Made by a program: the position numbers and the translations under genes
Notes under the pieces: generated by a model
What the model was told of the DNA's origin: nothing
The model's database searches: none
What the model saw: the letters and a program-made list of their open reading frames with translations, nothing else
Origin: an uncultured Acetatifactor sp.
GTDB lineage: Bacteria > Bacillota > Clostridia > Lachnospirales > Lachnospiraceae
DNA length: 64,000 nt
Direction of reading: 5' to 3'
NCBI GenBank assembly: GCA_934402315.1
Contig: CAKRTS010000013.1
Span: 1 to 64,000 of the forward strand
Shown here: positions 7,157-16,328 of the stretch, piece after piece
Position numbering within the stretch: position 1 is the stretch's first letter
Layout of the letters: each line of letters starts with the position of its first letter

Positions 7157-8839
7157 ATGAATAGGAAACAATTTCTAGCGGCTATGTACCTCCGTCTTTC
7201 AAGGGACGACAGTGATGTCGGGGATGCAACAGACAGGGAGGGAAATCTGAAATCCGAGAGCAACAGTATCGGAAACCAGAGGCAGCTGATCAGAGCCTTT
7301 ATCCATGAGCAGCAGGATATCGAACTTTATGATATCTATGTTGATGATGGATTTTCGGGCAGTAATTTCGACAGACCAGAATTTAAGAGAATGATAAGCG
7401 ACATCGAGGCAGGAAGGGTAAACTGTGTCATTGTGAAAGACCTTTCCCGTTTTGGACGCGATTATATTGAATCCGGGAGGTATATACAGAAAATCTTTCC
7501 GGCTCTTTCCGTGCGTTTCATTGCGCTCACGGATCATTATGACAGCTTTCAGGCAGACGCATCGGAAAGCGGCATTATCCTTCCGGTCAAGAATTTCATC
7601 AATGATTCTTACTGCAGGGACATTTCTACTAAAGTAAAAAGCCAGTTTGAGGTAAAGAGGAAGAATGGGGAATGCATCGCCCCTTTTGCTCTTTACGGAT
7701 ATAAGAAAGCTGAAAATAACAAAAGCCAGCTTGTGCCGGATGAATATGCAGCGGATATTGTCAGGAAAATATTTGCATGGAAGATAGAAGGAATGGCAGT
7801 TTCAGCGATTGCCGCAAAGCTGAACGGACTGGGTATTCTTTCCCCGAAAGAATATAAAAAATCTATGGGGAACTATAAAGGCGGATTTTCCGGAGCAGCA
7901 AAATCACAGTGGAGCAGTTCGACCGTAAAAAGAATACTGACCAATGAAACCTATTTAGGGCATATGGTTCAGGGCAAAAGAGAGAAGATCAATTATAAAT
8001 TGAAGAAAAGTGTTGATAAACCGCAGGAAGAATGGATAAAAGTGGAGAATACCCACGAAGCGATTATATCGGAAGATCTGTTCAAGATTGTACAGAACTT
8101 ACTAAAGACAGACGGCAGGGTAAGCGTAGCAACAGAAGAAAACAGTCTGTTTACAGGAATTTTGTTCTGCGGGGACTGTGGGGAGCAGATGATCCGGCGC
8201 ATCAACCGTTATAAAGATACCCGCAAAGTTTATTATATCTGTTCCACAAAGAACCGTGGCGATGGCTGCAGCAGACACAGCATAGAAGAAGAACAGTTAA
8301 AAGCGATGGCTGCGGAAATGGTCCGGCATTATGCAAACTGTTTTTTAGAAGAGAAGCAGATGTTTGAAAAGGCATTGGAAATGGAAACCAATTTTGAGTC
8401 AATCGTCCGATACGACACAGAGATCGCAAGGCTGAAAGGAGAACAGGATAAGTATTATTCCCTTTGTTCCGGTCTGTACGAAGATTTGCGTCAGGGAGTT
8501 ATTACAAAGGAAGAATTTGAAAGGCTGCATGGGGATTTCAAACGGAAAGCCTCGGAATTTGAGGAGGCGCAGAAAAAGCAGGAGGGAATGATAAAGGAAC
8601 TGTTTAAAAACGGTGTCATATCGGCGGCTCGGTTAAAGACGATGCAGGAGGGTTCAGAGCTGAAAGAGATAGACCGTCATACACTTTGCAGTATGGTGAA
8701 ATCCATTACAGTATATGAGGATAAAAGGCTGGAAGTCGAATTTTATTATATGAACCAGTACCGCATCATGCAGGAAGTAAATAAGAAGGTAAAAGAGCAG
8801 AAAACGGAATACAAAAAGAATAAGGAAAGGAGTGCATAA
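7157..8839 (+). CDS. Large serine recombinase 1 of 3
   Basis: 560 residues. An N-terminal resolvase catalytic domain has MYLRLSRDDSD (catalytic Ser about 15) and VKDLSRFGRDYIE. It is followed by a recombinase domain, a four-cysteine zinc ribbon (FCGDCG ... YYIC ... GDGC, about 335-375) and a C-terminal coiled-coil region. These enzymes integrate and excise elements through a Ser-linked double-strand break at short att sites. The ATG at 7157 follows AGGAGTGAT. It is the first of three tandem, near-overlapping recombinase genes transcribed together; all three keep the catalytic residues. Which one acts as integrase cannot be told from sequence. Confidence 0.93.
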   Translation: MNRKQFLAAMYLRLSRDDSDVGDATDREGNLKSESNSIGNQRQLIRAFIHEQQDIELYDIYVDDGFSGSNFDRPEFKRMISDIEAGRVNCVIVKDLSRFGRDYIESGRYIQKIFPALSVRFIALTDHYDSFQADASESGIILPVKNFINDSYCRDISTKVKSQFEVKRKNGECIAPFALYGYKKAENNKSQLVPDEYAADIVRKIFAWKIEGMAVSAIAAKLNGLGILSPKEYKKSMGNYKGGFSGAAKSQWSSSTVKRILTNETYLGHMVQGKREKINYKLKKSVDKPQEEWIKVENTHEAIISEDLFKIVQNLLKTDGRVSVATEENSLFTGILFCGDCGEQMIRRINRYKDTRKVYYICSTKNRGDGCSRHSIEEEQLKAMAAEMVRHYANCFLEEKQMFEKALEMETNFESIVRYDTEIARLKGEQDKYYSLCSGLYEDLRQGVITKEEFERLHGDFKRKASEFEEAQKKQEGMIKELFKNGVISAARLKTMQEGSELKEIDRHTLCSMVKSITVYEDKRLEVEFYYMNQYRIMQEVNKKVKEQKTEYKKNKERSA

Positions 8840-8841
8840 GA

Positions 8842-10560
8842 ATGGGCAGAGTATCCAAAAGAAAAGCGTCAGGGCAGCAGACAGAAGCAAGGCATGATGA
8901 AGTAAGGTATAAAGCCGGGATATATGCAAGGCTTTCCTCGGATCAGGGACATAAAGCCTGCGGGCAGGCTTCAAAGAATGAATCCGTTGAGGTTCAGGTG
9001 GAAGTTGCAAAGAAATTCGTGGAAGAGTTTAACGGACAGAAAACAGGTGAAGTGATTGACATTGTGGAATGTTATACCGATTTGGGAAAGACGGGAAGCA
9101 ACTTTGAAAGGGAAGGTTTTCTGCGGCTGTTACAGGATATAAGACTTGGGGAAATCAACTGTGTCATCGTAAAGGATTTGTCAAGGTTTGGCAGGAACTA
9201 TCTGGAGGCAGGCAATTATATTGAAAAAATATTTCCTTTTTTGGGAGTGAGGTTTATTGCGGTTGCAGACGGCTTTGACACTGGGAAAGAGGGAAATGAA
9301 AATAAGCAGATGGCTTCTGAAATCAAAAACCTTGTAAATGATATGTATGCAAAGGATTTTTCCAAAAAGGCGAAGCTGCATTTGAAGCAGAGGAGAGAGG
9401 AAGGTTCCTATGTAGGCGGTCCGCCGCCATACGGGTATAAGGCAGAGTGGAAGGGAAAGCGCAGGGTGCTGCTGCCTGACGAGAATACGGAAAGTATTGT
9501 AAAGTTCATCTATGAGAAATTTGTTGAAACCGAAAGCTATACTGCGGTTGCCGATGAACTGAACCGCAGGCGCATCAACCCACCATACCAGTATAAGAAA
9601 ACAAAGGAAGTGTACCACGCAGACGATGACATCAGCTATAAGGGGTGGGACAAAGGTGCGGTAGAGAGGATTTTGAAAAGCGAAACCTATGCAGGAACAT
9701 TGGTGCAGGGAAAGACGAGCATTACTGCAAGGAACGAGAAAAACCGCATTCACAAGCCCGAAGATGACTGGGTGGTTACGGTAAACGCACACGAGCCTTT
9801 GGTCGGGGAGAAATTATACAGAAGTGCAGTGGAAGCAGGCAGGAGAATAAAAGCAAGGACGGAGGCGCACAGGCATCCCACAAAGGGTTATCCGATAGAG
9901 GAAAATATCTTTGACAATGTGCTGTATTGCGGAGTATGTGGCAGGAAAATGATGCGAAGCAGCTATGTGAAGCAGTACGCAGATGGGGAGAAAGCAAGGC
10001 TTGACGGATATTTCTGTCTAAATGGCGGGCAGACGAAGGTTGCAGTGTGTCCGGAATCGAACCGTATATCCAAAAATGAACTTTTAGATATATTACTGCC
10101 CCTTATCCGTATGGAATTTGATGTTTTCCTCAGCAGACCAAAGCATTACATGGAGTATGGAAAGGAACAGATTGCAGAGGCGGTAAAAAAGACAGAGCAG
10201 AGACTGCGGGATACAGAAAGTAAGATCAGGCGTTTCAATGAAGAAGAAGGCAGCGTATACATGGAGTACCGTGCCGGAAAAATGCTTCAAAAGGATTATG
10301 TGTCTTATAAAATGAAACAGGAGGACAGACTAAAAGAACTGGAAAAACAACGGCAGGAATGTGAAAAAGAGAAAAAAGCATTGGAAAAGCTGGAGTCAAA
10401 ATATCTGGCAGCAATAAAAGCTCTTTTGAAGTTAAAAAGCGGAAAAGACCTGACAAAAGATGTGATAGAGGCTTTTATCAAGGAAATATATGTTTATCCG
10501 GGAAAAAGGATAGAAGTCATTTTTACGGTTACGGCAGACAGCATGGAAGGGGTGAGATAA
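8842..10560 (+). CDS. Large serine recombinase 2 of 3
   Basis: 572 residues with the resolvase domain preceded by a basic 20-residue leader. IYARLSSDQG carries the catalytic Ser and VKDLSRFGRNYLE the second motif. A zinc ribbon (YCGVCG ... YFC ... CPES) and a long charged coiled coil (about 430-540) follow. It starts two bases after the stop of recombinase 1 and its TAA overlaps the next ATG by one base, so the three are made from one transcript. In other multi-recombinase elements the partners act together on the att sites; that this holds here is inference. Confidence 0.93.
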   Translation: MGRVSKRKASGQQTEARHDEVRYKAGIYARLSSDQGHKACGQASKNESVEVQVEVAKKFVEEFNGQKTGEVIDIVECYTDLGKTGSNFEREGFLRLLQDIRLGEINCVIVKDLSRFGRNYLEAGNYIEKIFPFLGVRFIAVADGFDTGKEGNENKQMASEIKNLVNDMYAKDFSKKAKLHLKQRREEGSYVGGPPPYGYKAEWKGKRRVLLPDENTESIVKFIYEKFVETESYTAVADELNRRRINPPYQYKKTKEVYHADDDISYKGWDKGAVERILKSETYAGTLVQGKTSITARNEKNRIHKPEDDWVVTVNAHEPLVGEKLYRSAVEAGRRIKARTEAHRHPTKGYPIEENIFDNVLYCGVCGRKMMRSSYVKQYADGEKARLDGYFCLNGGQTKVAVCPESNRISKNELLDILLPLIRMEFDVFLSRPKHYMEYGKEQIAEAVKKTEQRLRDTESKIRRFNEEEGSVYMEYRAGKMLQKDYVSYKMKQEDRLKELEKQRQECEKEKKALEKLESKYLAAIKALLKLKSGKDLTKDVIEAFIKEIYVYPGKRIEVIFTVTADSMEGVR

Positions 10561-12137
10561 TGGATAAGCTGGCAATCTATTTACGTTTATCTTTAGAGGA
10601 CAAAAGAACTATCGGGGATGGCAGTCTTGTCCAGGATGAAAGCAACAGTATCAGAAATCAGAGAAAGCAGATCTTAGAATACATACATCACAATCCGGAG
10701 CTTTCAAAGTATGAAGTTATGGAATTTAGTGATGATGGCTACTCCGGCACAAATATGAAAAGACCGGGTATGCAGAAATTATTGAAGGAGGTAAAGGCAA
10801 ACAAGGTAAGCTGTATCATTGTGAAGGATATGTCCCGGTTTTCAAGGGATTATATCGAAATGGGAACCTATCTGAACCAGATATTCCCGTTTATGGGTAT
10901 CCGCTTTATTGCGCTTAATGACCATTATGACAGCAGGGAACATCAGGGAAGTACCATAGAGATTGATACGGCATTCCAGACACTTTTATATGACCTATAC
11001 TGCAAAGATGTGTCGGTCAAGGTAAAAACTTCTTTTGAAAACAAGTGTGCGAATGGCGAATATGTTTTCGGACAGGTTCCCTTCGGATATGAGAAAAGCA
11101 GGGAAGTGAAAAATACGGTTGTAGTGAATGAGAAAGAGGCAAAAATTGTACGGTATATTTTTTCCCTTGCCGTACAGGGCAAAAGCAGTACGCAGATTGC
11201 GAAACAGCTTTATGAGGAAGATGTACCAACGATCACACAGGTTCGTAAGCCTGAAAAGACAGTACAGGATGGAAAACTTCATACATGGAGCGCTCAGGCA
11301 GTCAGAAATATCTTAAATAACCGTTTTTATCTTGGGGAAATGGCATATGGAAAATCTGTCAGAAAGTCAGTAGGGAGCAAGGATGGTATAGCTGTGCCAA
11401 AGGAAGAATGGAAAGTGATAACTGACCACCATGAAGCGCTTATTTCAGAGGACGTCTTTGAACAGGTTTCATCGTTCAGACCGGAACATTCTACGAAGCG
11501 TAACAGAGAGAAGCATCCGCTGACCGGGAAACTGTACTGCGGCGGCTGTGGATATTCCCTCAATTATAAGCCAATCCGGGGAAAAAATAAATACAGGCGC
11601 TTTGAGTGCAGGAAACATTCCCTGCTTCAGATACCGGAGTGCTGTACTTATATGAATGCCGATCTGTTGGAGGAAACGGTGCTTTTGATGTTAAATAAGG
11701 AGCTGTTGCTCCGTGGAAACGCCATGAAACAGAAGGAAAATCTGTTTTCCTTTCAAAAGGCGGCTATCCATGTATTAAAGAAGAAACTGGACGGATACAG
11801 ACAGGAGAGAAAACAGGTGCAGGCAGAGAAAGATGCGCTGTATGAAAAGTATGCTCTGAAAAAACTTCCGATTGCAGAATATCAAAGAAAAGCAATGGAA
11901 TTGACAGAGAAGCATTCTTCTTTATCTGTGTTGGAAGAAGAAGCCATAGAAAAGCTCAGTAGGTTAGAAAACGAATGCCAAAAGGCAGAGGAAGATATGA
12001 AGCAGATTATCCGCTATTCCCATATCGAAGAACTGACACAGGAGGTTGTTGATACTTTCATTAAAAAAGTATATGCTTATAAGGATAAGAGGGTTGAAAT
12101 CGAGTGGAACTTCCGTGTGGATCAAGGGAAGTGCTAG
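10560..12137 (+). CDS. Large serine recombinase 3 of 3
   Basis: 525 residues. IYLRLSLEDK contains the catalytic Ser near residue 10, and VKDMSRFSRDYIE is the second motif. A recombinase domain, zinc ribbon (LYCGGCG ... FEC ... ECC, about 320-365) and coiled coil follow. It starts in a TAATG overlap with recombinase 2. It is the last gene of the element on this side; the noncoding region just downstream carries three related 17-21-bp repeats that could be part of the attachment site. Confidence 0.93.
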   Translation: MDKLAIYLRLSLEDKRTIGDGSLVQDESNSIRNQRKQILEYIHHNPELSKYEVMEFSDDGYSGTNMKRPGMQKLLKEVKANKVSCIIVKDMSRFSRDYIEMGTYLNQIFPFMGIRFIALNDHYDSREHQGSTIEIDTAFQTLLYDLYCKDVSVKVKTSFENKCANGEYVFGQVPFGYEKSREVKNTVVVNEKEAKIVRYIFSLAVQGKSSTQIAKQLYEEDVPTITQVRKPEKTVQDGKLHTWSAQAVRNILNNRFYLGEMAYGKSVRKSVGSKDGIAVPKEEWKVITDHHEALISEDVFEQVSSFRPEHSTKRNREKHPLTGKLYCGGCGYSLNYKPIRGKNKYRRFECRKHSLLQIPECCTYMNADLLEETVLLMLNKELLLRGNAMKQKENLFSFQKAAIHVLKKKLDGYRQERKQVQAEKDALYEKYALKKLPIAEYQRKAMELTEKHSSLSVLEEEAIEKLSRLENECQKAEEDMKQIIRYSHIEELTQEVVDTFIKKVYAYKDKRVEIEWNFRVDQGKC

Positions 12138-12147
12138 GCAAAAACAA

Positions 12148-12281
12148 CTTAGCAATAACTTCCCATCAATTTTCATGGTACTTAGCAGTTATTTACCATC
12201 AGCGGAACGGAGTTATGCGGGTTTGCGGACTTTTGGTTAGAAAAAAAGTGAAAAAAGTTCGTGACAATAACTTGACATCAA
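12148..12281. repeat. Three related repeats next to the recombinases (possible att region)
   Basis: CTTAGCAATAACTTCCCATC (12148-12167, next base A) and CTTAGCAGTTATTTACCATC (12181-12200, next base A) agree at 17 of 21 positions and lie 33 bp apart. CAATAACTTGACATCAA (12265-12281) matches the first copy at 15 of 17 positions. They sit between the last recombinase and the sharp change to repeat DNA. Binding sites for the recombinases or the element end are the obvious candidates, but no partner att site is visible in the window. Confidence 0.45.
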
Positions 12282-12327
12282 CGGGCTGGGGGAAACTATG
12301 CGTCGCGGAGAGCCTGCCGCGGCGACC

Positions 12328-12580
12328 GAGGGTATAGGAAGAAATTATGTGACGCAGTACCCAGAGCCGGCGGCGACCGAGGGTATAGGAAGAAATTTTG
12401 TGACGCAGTACCCAGAGTCGGCGGCGACCGAGGGTATAGGAAGGAATTTTGTGCCCTTGTACCCAGAGTCGGCGGCGGGCGAGGGTATAGGAAGGAATTT
12501 TGTGCCCTTATACCCAGGGCAGCCGACAGGCAAGGGTATGGGAAGAAATTTTGTGTTGCTGTACCCAGAGGCGACGGCGG
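12328..12580. repeat. 51-bp tandem repeat, five copies
   Basis: Units begin at 12328, 12379, 12430, 12481 and 12532, each with the core GAGGGTATAGGAAG then a TACCCAGAG end; copies drift, the last most. The GGGTA and TACCC blocks of each unit can pair. Because 51 is a multiple of three, frames stay open through the array on both strands (for example 12298-12693 forward and 12296-12589 reverse), giving a repeated 17-residue peptide. No signal for real translation is seen, so I treat it as a minisatellite. Confidence 0.85.
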
Positions 12581-12607
12581 GCATTGCAATAATGAGAATT
12601 TACGGAC

Positions 12608-12636
12608 TTGTTTATAGTCCTATAACCAGATATAAT
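12608..12636 (+). promoter_or_regulatory. Predicted sigma-A-type promoter for the pepF-GH43 gene
   Basis: TTGTTT (12608-12613), 17-bp spacer, TATAAT (12631-12636). It lies 80 bp upstream of the start codon of the fusion gene. Confidence 0.55.
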
Positions 12637-12716
12637 GGAGTTATCTTATGCGAAATGCTAAGGGCTTTGCATTTGTCTGGGAAAAAAGATTAGAAAAAGA
12701 ATAGAAGAGGTGGAGT

Positions 12717-15700
12717 ATGGCGGAGGAATTAAAGGACAGGAAAGACGTCCCGGAGGAGCTTACCTGGGATCTCAGCAGGATCTATGCGACGGAGGAGGAC
12801 ATGCTCGCGGACGCGGAGAAGGCGAAGCAGCTCTCGGAGGAGATAGCGGAGAGCTATCAGGGGAAGCTGGACACGCCGGAGCGGATCGAAGAATGTGTCA
12901 GCAAATATCGTACCGTCAGAGAGCTGATGACGCTGGTGGGAAGTTACTGCGATCTGGCGCTTTCCGTGGATTATTATGACAATCACAATCAGGAGCGCAT
13001 GGGCAGGATAAGCCGTCTCGGCGCGGAGATCGACAGCCGGCTGAGCTTTGTGAGCAGCGAGATCACGCAGCAGCCGGAGGATGTGATACAGGCGGCAATA
13101 GAACTCAGCGAGCACAACAAGGGATATTTGAAGGATATTTTAAGGGAGAAGGCGCACAAGCTGCACCCGGAGGCAGAGCGCGTGATCTCTGCGCTGGGGC
13201 AGAGCATCTACAGCACACCCTATGAGATCTATAATTCGGCGAAGCTGGCAGACATGAAATTCGAGCCGTTTACAGCCGACGGCAAGGAATACCCGCTCGG
13301 TTATTCTCTCTTTGAGGACAATTATGAATATGAACCGGACACTGCGGTGCGCCGGACGGCCTTTTCTGCGTTCTCCAAAAAGATCAGAGAGTATGAGAAC
13401 GTGACCGCTGCGGCTTACAATGCGAATGTCCAGACGGATAAGGTGCTGGCGACGCTCCGCGGCTACGACTCCGTATTTGACTACCTGCTCTTTGAGCAGA
13501 AGGTGGACAGAAAGCTCTATGACCGCCAGATTGACCTGATTATGGAAAAGCTCGCGCCGCATATGCGCAAATATGCGAGACTGATCCGGAAGGTGCACCA
13601 TCTGGACAGAATGACCTATGCCGATCTGAAGCTGCCGGTTGATCCGGGGTATGCGCCGGAGATCACGATCGAGGGATCGAAGGAATACATAGAGAAGGGA
13701 CTGGCGATTCTCGGGGAAGATTATGTGGATATGATAAGGACAGCCTACCGCGAGAGGTGGGTGGATTTTGCCCAGAACAAGGGAAAGTCAACAGGCGGCT
13801 TCTGCGCAAGCCCCTACGGAAAAAATTCCTACATCCTGCTGAGCTGGAACCATAAGATGTCGGATGTGTTCACGCTGGCGCATGAGCTGGGACATGCCGG
13901 ACATTTCAAGGCATGCAATCAGGCACAGTCGATCTTTGACACAGAGGTTTCTACTTACTTCGTGGAAGCGCCGTCCACGATGAATGAGCTGCTCATGGGA
14001 CATTATCTGTTAAAGACCAGCGAGGATAAGCGCTTCCGCCGCTGGGTTCTGGCGTGCATGATCGGAAATACCTATTACCACAACTTTGTCACACATCTGC
14101 TTGAGGCAGCTTACCAGAGAGAGGTGTACAGGCGTGTGGATGTCGGGGAGAGCGTACAGGCGGAGAGCCTGAGCGGCATTATGCGCGAGGTGCTGGAGAA
14201 ATTCTGGGGAGATGCGGTGGAGTTAAACGAGGGCGCGGAACTGACATGGATGCGCCAGCCGCATTACTACATGGGATTGTATTCCTATACCTACAGTGCT
14301 GGGCTGACTGTGGCGACGCAGGTCTGCAAGCGGATTGAAAAGGAAGGACAGACTGCGGTAGATGACTGGAAGAAGGTGCTTGCTGCGGGCAGCACGCTTG
14401 ATCCGGTGGGACTTGCCGCGCTGGCAGGAGTTGACATTACAACGGATGCGCCGCTGGCGGACACAATAGAGACAATCGGCGAAATGATCGACGAGATCTG
14501 TGAACTGACCGGGGAGCTGGAACCGATCAATCCCATCACACGCCTTGACTACCCGGACGTGGATGTGATCAGAGTCGAAGACACCTATTATATGATCAGC
14601 ACCACGATGCATTTTATGCCCGGCTGCGAAATCCTGCGCTCCTATGACCTGCGTCACTGGGAGCACGCGGCCTATGTGTATGATGTGCTCGACGGTACTC
14701 CGGCGCAGAGGCTTGAGGGGGATCAAAGCATCTACGGACAGGGCATGTGGGCGGCATCCCTGCGGTATCACAAGGGGAAATTCTATGTCTGCTTTGTAGC
14801 AAACGATACGCACAAGACCTATCTCTACACATCGGAGACGATGGAAGGACCGTGGGAGAAGCATTATGTGGATGGCTTCTATCATGACTGCTCCCTGCTT
14901 TTCGACGATGACGACAGAGTGTACATTGCCTACGGAAACAAGAATGTGTACATTACGGAGTTGAAAAGTGATCTGAGCGGGCCGAAGGAGGGGGGACTGC
15001 ACAGACTGGCAGTCAGCGACGAGGGCAACCCGAACCTCGGCTATGAGGGAACGCATTTTTACAAGATCGGCGGAAGGTATTATCTGTTCTTTATCCACTC
15101 GGCGTGGGATCACTGGAAGAGAACGCAGGCGTGCTTTGTGGCGGATTCGATAGACAGTGAATTTGTCGGCGGAGAGATTCTGGAGGACGACAGGGGCTAC
15201 TGCGGTCAGGGCGTTGCACAGGGCGGTATTGTCGATACGCCGGACGGAAAATGGTATGCCATGCTCTTCCAGGACAGCGGCGCGGTCGGACGCATCCCGA
15301 TTCTGATTCCGATGGAATGGGGGAAGGGACTGACGGTACGGCGCGAAGCACTGACCGGAGAACAGGCGGAGAGAAGGATCGAGGCACCGTTTCCGGTGCT
15401 TGGCGAGAACGGCAGGATACCGGAGCACTTTGCGATCGAGAGCACACGCCCCGGGCATGAGTATGTGCCGCTGGTGGACAGCGATGACTTCAAGGGTCAA
15501 TGGAAGACATGCTGGCAGTTCAATCACCAGCCGTTGCTGTCTCTGATAGAACAGGATCGGGAAAAAGGGCTTTTCAGCGTCAGGACGGATAAGCTGTGTA
15601 CAAGGCTGACGCAGGCGCGGAACATGATCACGCAGAGAATGTGGTATCCGGGATGCGCCGGGGAGGTCACGGTTGACGGAAGTGCCCTGAAGGAAGGAGA

Positions 15701-16097
15701 CTTCGCCGGTATCTGCGCATTACAGGGCTGCTACGGCTTCATCGGACTGATGAGAAAGGACGGTCAGCTCAGACTGACGGTGAGGGCGGTGGAGCCGCAG
15801 AACAGCTCCATGATGCCGCTGAGACCGGAGGAGAACGCGGAGAAGGAGCTGGCGTGCATCCCATTCGGCGGAGAGAAGGTCAGACTGCGTCTGGAGGTTG
15901 ACTTCACGGAGATGAAGGACACGGCTTCCTTCTATTATATAGAAGAAGACGGAACGCGGAAGAAGCTGGGCGGCGATCACAAGCTCTATTTCAAGCTGGA
16001 TCACTTCTGCGGCTGCCGCTTCGGTCTGTTCGTATATTCCACGCAGGAGGCTGGAGGAAGCGCTTCGTTCAGCAGCTTTACCTATGAGTGCCACTGA
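12717..16097 (+). CDS. Oligoendopeptidase F fused in frame to GH43 beta-xylosidase/arabinofuranosidase
   Basis: 1126 residues. Residues 1 to about 600 form a full-length M3-family oligoendopeptidase F with the zinc motif HELGH (389-393), a downstream STMNELLMGH and the closing YSYTYSAGL region. From about 605 (NPITRLDYPD) a complete GH43 enzyme begins. It has DTYYMISTTMHFMPG, GMWAASLRYHKGKFYVCF, a predicted acid residue Glu777 in GYEGTH, and a C-terminal beta-sandwich domain ending with LYFKLDHFCGC. No linker separates the two. Usual lengths are about 600 and 520, so this is a fusion of two whole enzymes, one trimming peptides and one removing xylose or arabinose from xylan fragments. There is no signal peptide, so it is cytoplasmic. 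The start follows AGAGGTGG. A separate GH43 at 39257 is related to the C-terminal half. An assembly or sequencing error that removed a stop and start is the main alternative. Confidence 0.85.
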   Translation: MAEELKDRKDVPEELTWDLSRIYATEEDMLADAEKAKQLSEEIAESYQGKLDTPERIEECVSKYRTVRELMTLVGSYCDLALSVDYYDNHNQERMGRISRLGAEIDSRLSFVSSEITQQPEDVIQAAIELSEHNKGYLKDILREKAHKLHPEAERVISALGQSIYSTPYEIYNSAKLADMKFEPFTADGKEYPLGYSLFEDNYEYEPDTAVRRTAFSAFSKKIREYENVTAAAYNANVQTDKVLATLRGYDSVFDYLLFEQKVDRKLYDRQIDLIMEKLAPHMRKYARLIRKVHHLDRMTYADLKLPVDPGYAPEITIEGSKEYIEKGLAILGEDYVDMIRTAYRERWVDFAQNKGKSTGGFCASPYGKNSYILLSWNHKMSDVFTLAHELGHAGHFKACNQAQSIFDTEVSTYFVEAPSTMNELLMGHYLLKTSEDKRFRRWVLACMIGNTYYHNFVTHLLEAAYQREVYRRVDVGESVQAESLSGIMREVLEKFWGDAVELNEGAELTWMRQPHYYMGLYSYTYSAGLTVATQVCKRIEKEGQTAVDDWKKVLAAGSTLDPVGLAALAGVDITTDAPLADTIETIGEMIDEICELTGELEPINPITRLDYPDVDVIRVEDTYYMISTTMHFMPGCEILRSYDLRHWEHAAYVYDVLDGTPAQRLEGDQSIYGQGMWAASLRYHKGKFYVCFVANDTHKTYLYTSETMEGPWEKHYVDGFYHDCSLLFDDDDRVYIAYGNKNVYITELKSDLSGPKEGGLHRLAVSDEGNPNLGYEGTHFYKIGGRYYLFFIHSAWDHWKRTQACFVADSIDSEFVGGEILEDDRGYCGQGVAQGGIVDTPDGKWYAMLFQDSGAVGRIPILIPMEWGKGLTVRREALTGEQAERRIEAPFPVLGENGRIPEHFAIESTRPGHEYVPLVDSDDFKGQWKTCWQFNHQPLLSLIEQDREKGLFSVRTDKLCTRLTQARNMITQRMWYPGCAGEVTVDGSALKEGDFAGICALQGCYGFIGLMRKDGQLRLTVRAVEPQNSSMMPLRPEENAEKELACIPFGGEKVRLRLEVDFTEMKDTASFYYIEEDGTRKKLGGDHKLYFKLDHFCGCRFGLFVYSTQEAGGSASFSSFTYECH

Positions 16098-16188
16098 AAA
16101 AAACGGCAGATAAAAAAGGGAAGAGAACAGCAATATGCAGGGAGACAGCTGGTGAAAAGAATGCAAAAGTGAACAAATTGCATAGAAG

Positions 16189-16262
16189 CTCCGCAAATTT
16201 TAAGGGAAGAATAGCAACAAGTGGGAAGACAGTTTGCGGAGTTTTGTGTAATATGCTATTAT
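16189..16262 (+). promoter_or_regulatory. Hairpin and predicted promoter before the binding-protein operon
   Basis: CTCCGCAAA (16189-16197) and TTTGCGGAG (16233-16241) form a 9-bp inverted repeat with a 35-base loop. Overlapping its right arm is a promoter-like pair TTGCGG (16234-16239), 17-bp spacer, TATTAT (16257-16262) with an upstream TG. The repeat could end the fusion-gene transcript or bind a regulator at the promoter. Confidence 0.4.
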
Positions 16263-16328
16263 GGGCAGAGGGAAATAATGCTGTCGTATGTGTAAATTGC
16301 GATTATACTGGATTTTTTGGAGGAAACT

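Noticed and set aside
12328..12580. CRISPR array
   Set aside because: Units are contiguous with no unique spacers, and no cas genes are present.
12296..12693. Repeat-containing proteins on either strand
   Set aside because: Frames stay open only because the repeat is 51 bp; no start signals.
14223..15527. 434-residue open frame on the reverse strand
   Set aside because: Lies wholly opposite the GH43 half of the fusion and matches no family.
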